Shown here in pieces: positions 61,203-64,000 of a stretch of DNA of 64,000 nucleotides; position 1 is the first letter of the stretch; every line of letters starts with the position of its first letter. Both the position numbers and the translations under genes were made by a program. The DNA lies in NCBI RefSeq assembly GCF_900636765.1, contig NZ_LR134313.1, positions 248,001-312,000 on the forward strand, read 5' to 3'. This DNA comes from Neisseria canis (GTDB lineage Bacteria; Pseudomonadota; Gammaproteobacteria; Burkholderiales; Neisseriaceae). Below the pieces are notes generated by a model, which saw only the letters and a list, made by a program, of their open reading frames with translations, made no database searches and was not told where the DNA came from.

Positions 61203-62549
61203 ATGTTCCCTCTTCCCATCCAGCTCACCGAACTCGTGCGCCTTTTGCAAGAGCGCGGTTATATTTTTGCAGCCGATCCGCAGCCGATCACCGAAGTATT
61301 GCGCCAAACAGAAGGCAGTGCAGAAGAAAAACTCGTCCGCCGCGCCGAAATGATTGATAGCGACCAAAAACTTCACGACACACTGCTTCGTGTGCGCAAC
61401 ACAGCAGGCTGGGCTTTAACCGCTGCCACCCTAATCTGGCTGCTTATCGGCTTTTCAGGCACTTTCGGGCTGATGCAGCAAAGCGGTTTGAACTTCTTTT
61501 TCGTATTGGCCGGCGTATTGGGGCTGCACACATTAATGCTTATTGTATGGCTGGTTTCCCTGTTTCTATTGCGCAAAAACACCGGTTTTTTCATCAACCC
61601 TGCTTTATGGATACGCGGCAAAGATCCGGTCAACCAAGCCGTTTTGCGCCTTTACACCGATGCGTTCAATCACCCATCCGCCCGCTGGCGCATCGGTGAA
61701 ACCACCCACCGCCTGTGGCTGGCCACCTTATTCGGCATGCTTGCCGCCGTGGTGCTGCTCCTGATGGTGCGCCAATACACATTCAATTGGGAAAGCACGC
61801 TGTTAAGCGACACCACATCCATCAATCTCGTCAGCCTCTTGGCATGGCTGCCTGCCAAACTCGGTTTTCCCGTGCCCGACGCAGAAGCCGTACTCGGCAG
61901 CAGGCTCAACAGCAACACCGAAACCGCCCGCCAATGGGGCGGCCTCTTGATCGGCAGCATCTTATGCTACGGCGTCCTGCCACGTTTCGCCGCATGGCTC
62001 ACCTGCAAAATCCTGTCGCGCAAACGCATCAACCGCCTGCCGCTCGACAAACCCTATTATCAAAACATCATCCAACAATGGCAAAAACGCGTGGTCGATG
62101 CAGACACCCAAAGCGAAACCGTTACCACCGTTGCACCCAAAATCAGCCTGAACGAAGCCCCGAAATGGGCCGTGATGCTGGAAACCGAATGGCCCGAAGC
62201 GCATTGGTTCAAACACGTTCTCGGTCAAGAGTGGCTGGACAAAGGTACCGCCGACAGCCGCGACGCCGTAGCCGCGCTGAAAAACGAATTGCAGCAACAG
62301 CCCGCCCAACTGCTAATCGGCGTGCGCGCCCACAACGTGCCCGACCGCGGCGTTTTGCGCCAAATCGTGGGCTTGGCCGAAGCAGCACAAGGCGGCGCCG
62401 TGATCCAACTGCTCGCCGCCTCTGATGTTTCAGACAGGCTTGATGATTATTTAAGCCAATGGCACAACGCGCTTAACGAACGCAATCTGCCGTGGTTGAA
62501 TCCGCCGAGAGTCAGCCAGCAGAGCAGGCAAAAACCAATGCCTGTCTGA
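61203..62549 (+). CDS. DUF2868 domain membrane protein
   Basis: A 448-residue protein with about four transmembrane helices (around 75-145 and 175-265; TAATLIWLLIGFSGTFGLM, LWLATLFGMLAAVVLLLMV) and a cytoplasmic C-terminal domain. The layout fits DUF2868. ATG 61203 (MFPLPIQLTELV) is preferred. The stop codon is the TGA of an uptake sequence, which also encodes the last residues MPV. The DUF3482 GTPase gene follows after 129 bp; the two families usually occur together, which suggests a joint function, still unknown. Confidence 0.85.
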   Translation: MFPLPIQLTELVRLLQERGYIFAADPQPITEVLRQTEGSAEEKLVRRAEMIDSDQKLHDTLLRVRNTAGWALTAATLIWLLIGFSGTFGLMQQSGLNFFFVLAGVLGLHTLMLIVWLVSLFLLRKNTGFFINPALWIRGKDPVNQAVLRLYTDAFNHPSARWRIGETTHRLWLATLFGMLAAVVLLLMVRQYTFNWESTLLSDTTSINLVSLLAWLPAKLGFPVPDAEAVLGSRLNSNTETARQWGGLLIGSILCYGVLPRFAAWLTCKILSRKRINRLPLDKPYYQNIIQQWQKRVVDADTQSETVTTVAPKISLNEAPKWAVMLETEWPEAHWFKHVLGQEWLDKGTADSRDAVAALKNELQQQPAQLLIGVRAHNVPDRGVLRQIVGLAEAAQGGAVIQLLAASDVSDRLDDYLSQWHNALNERNLPWLNPPRVSQQSRQKPMPV

Positions 62550-62678
62550 ACATCATTTGAACTCGAATTTCAGTCTCAGCGAACCTCAACATAATAGTGA
62601 AAACCGATGATTCGATTTCAGACAGGCATTTAAACAAACACACGACACATCCGCCTTAACTTATATACAAATAATGTC

Positions 62679-64000
62679 ATGATAAAAAACATCCCCCTAT
62701 CCCTAGCCGTAGTCGGCCACACCAACACCGGAAAAACCTCCCTGCTGCGCACTCTGCTGCGCGACAGCCAGTTCGGCGAAGTCAAAAACGCGCCTGCCAC
62801 CACGCGCCATGTGGAAGAGGCGGCGATTAACGACGGCAACCGCACGCTGGTTCACTTATATGACACGCCCGGTTTGGAAGATGCGGGCGGCGTGTTGGAT
62901 TGGCTGGAAACCCACACCTCTTCGCGTGAAGACGGCATCGAGCGGCTGCACAAGTTTCTTGAAAGCCCCGAAGCGGCGGGCGATTTCAATCAGGAAGCCA
63001 AAGTGCTGCGCCAGCTCTTGCAGAGCGACATGGCCTTATATGTGGTGGATGCGCGCGAGCCGGTGTTGAACAAATATAAAGACGAGCTTACCGTTTTATC
63101 ATGGTGCGCCAAGCCCGTGATGCCGGTGTTCAACTTTATCGAAGGGCAGGATTTAAGCGAATGGACCACCATGCTGGCGCGGCGCGGATTGCATGTTTAC
63201 AGCGGGTTTGACACCGTGGCTTTTGATTTTGAGGGCGAAGTGCGGCTGTGGGACAACCTTGCCACCATGCTGCCCGAGCGCGGCATACTTGACCGCTTAA
63301 TAGAAATGCGCAGGCGCGAATGGGCGCAGCTCAACATTGATTCCAAACGCGATATCGCCCACTTTCTACTTGATGTGGCGGCTTTCAAACAAGAAATCGA
63401 CGAAAACGACCCGCCCGAGCCTACGCTGCACAAAATGCAGGCTTCGGTGCGCCAATTGGAGCGCGCGCTTCAGCAACAGCTTTTTCAAAACTACCGTTTC
63501 TACCACAATGAAATCGACACCGGAGAATGGGCTTTAAAAGAATTCAGACAAGACCCGTTCGATGCGGAGCAACTTAAAGCCTACGGCATCCGCACCGGCA
63601 CGGGCGCCGCCACCGGTGCGCTAATCGGCTTGGGCGTGGATATGGTCACACTGGGCGGCTCGCTCGGCTTAGGCACGGCCATCGGCGGCATTTTGGGCGG
63701 CGTATTGCCGAATATGCAGGATATTTCCGATAAATTAAGCGGTAAACAAACCCTGTTTATCGACCCGGAAAGCATAACCCTGCTGGCAGCCCGTGCGCTG
63801 GATTTATTGGCTGCACTGCAAAAACGCGGCCATGCCGCACAGCACGATATTCAGATGATCAGCGGCAAAACGCCGTGGCAACCTTCCCGCTTGCCGAGCG
63901 AACTCTCGAAAGCCAGAAGCCATCCGAAATGGTCTTCGCTCAACACTGGCGAGCCGGAGAGCAGCCGCAGGGAAAGGCTGGAAGCCGTGCCTGCTTTAAT
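62679..64000 (+). CDS. DUF3482 domain GTPase (partial)
   Basis: The first 440 codons are present; the gene leaves the window on the right. An Era-like GTPase domain is visible: G1 VVGHTNTGKTSLLRTL, G2 around APATTRHV, G3 LYDTPGLED. A DUF3482 region follows, with a Gly-rich hydrophobic segment (GTGAATGALIGLGVDMVTLG) that may insert in the membrane. ATG 62679 is the first in-frame start. It is downstream of its usual partner, the DUF2868 gene. Related proteins bind membranes or ribosomes; no specific role is known. Confidence 0.87.
   Translation, partial: MIKNIPLSLAVVGHTNTGKTSLLRTLLRDSQFGEVKNAPATTRHVEEAAINDGNRTLVHLYDTPGLEDAGGVLDWLETHTSSREDGIERLHKFLESPEAAGDFNQEAKVLRQLLQSDMALYVVDAREPVLNKYKDELTVLSWCAKPVMPVFNFIEGQDLSEWTTMLARRGLHVYSGFDTVAFDFEGEVRLWDNLATMLPERGILDRLIEMRRREWAQLNIDSKRDIAHFLLDVAAFKQEIDENDPPEPTLHKMQASVRQLERALQQQLFQNYRFYHNEIDTGEWALKEFRQDPFDAEQLKAYGIRTGTGAATGALIGLGVDMVTLGGSLGLGTAIGGILGGVLPNMQDISDKLSGKQTLFIDPESITLLAARALDLLAALQKRGHAAQHDIQMISGKTPWQPSRLPSELSKARSHPKWSSLNTGEPESSRRERLEAVPAL

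Overview
The window is bacterial chromosome from a Neisseria species. More than 40 copies of the 12-mer TGCCTGTCTGAA, often as inverted pairs just behind genes, match the 'TG-wadDUS' DNA-uptake-sequence dialect described for Neisseria wadsworthii and N. shayeganii, and differ from the ATGCCGTCTGAA dialect of the gonococcus and meningococcus. Correia-type (CREE) miniature elements, an IS1016-type (IS1595 family) element, ssrS behind zapA, and the kdsD-kdsC-lptC-lptA-lptB-rpoN-hpf cluster fit this. It is mostly core genome with a few accessory insertions.

Layout. 0-5.5 kb: a partial isoprenylcysteine methyltransferase-family gene, a PhzF-family protein, a LeuE exporter, a CDF cation exporter, dienelactone hydrolase and a frameshifted DASS anion transporter. 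5.5-12.1 kb: two small stress proteins, a 156-bp Correia element, polA, an AT-rich island with a broken GHKL ATPase gene and its STAS-like partner, and a Ca/Na antiporter. 12.1-18.1 kb: an IS30-family element and a tolC-ABC-hlyD type I secretion operon without its substrate. 18.3-23.7 kb: lolB-ispE-tRNA-Gln x2-prs-rplY and a TPR protein. 24-31.2 kb: a NUDIX hydrolase, a CinA-like protein, argG and ccoNOQP behind an FNR-type site; CcoP carries an extra OmpA-like domain. 31.2-36.8 kb: an M61 peptidase, a DUF442 phosphatase, isocitrate lyase and a lipid A acyltransferase. 36.9-43.4 kb: the LPS-export/Kdo/rpoN/hpf cluster and tal. 43.8-52.4 kb: acpP-fabF, gpsA, zapB-like, zapA, 6S RNA, rplM-rpsI, a dead IS1016-type element, two small envelope or stress genes and katA. 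52.7-57.4 kb: accD, trpA, a UPF0210/UPF0237 pair and an orphan mlaC. 57.5-60.8 kb: a complete bufferin/oxazolin-like RiPP operon. 61.2-64 kb: a DUF2868 membrane protein and a DUF3482 GTPase that runs off the end.

The most interesting locus is 57.5-60.8 kb. A DoxX protein, a secreted Cys-rich precursor with seven xGxCG motifs, a DUF692 (MNIO) enzyme, a DUF2063 partner, an ECF sigma factor and a zinc-type anti-sigma factor are read as one leftward unit. A terminator-like hairpin lies directly behind the precursor gene. By analogy with Haemophilus HvfABC, Caulobacter bufferins and the Cupriavidus Gig operon, this should be a self-regulated peptide-based metal (probably copper) or thiol-stress defence. 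Next in interest are the CcoP-OmpA fusion, the GHKL/STAS-like pair broken by an exact 20-bp tandem duplication, an apparently intact rpoN (degenerate in pathogenic Neisseria), and a family of small palindromic elements with Correia-like ends.
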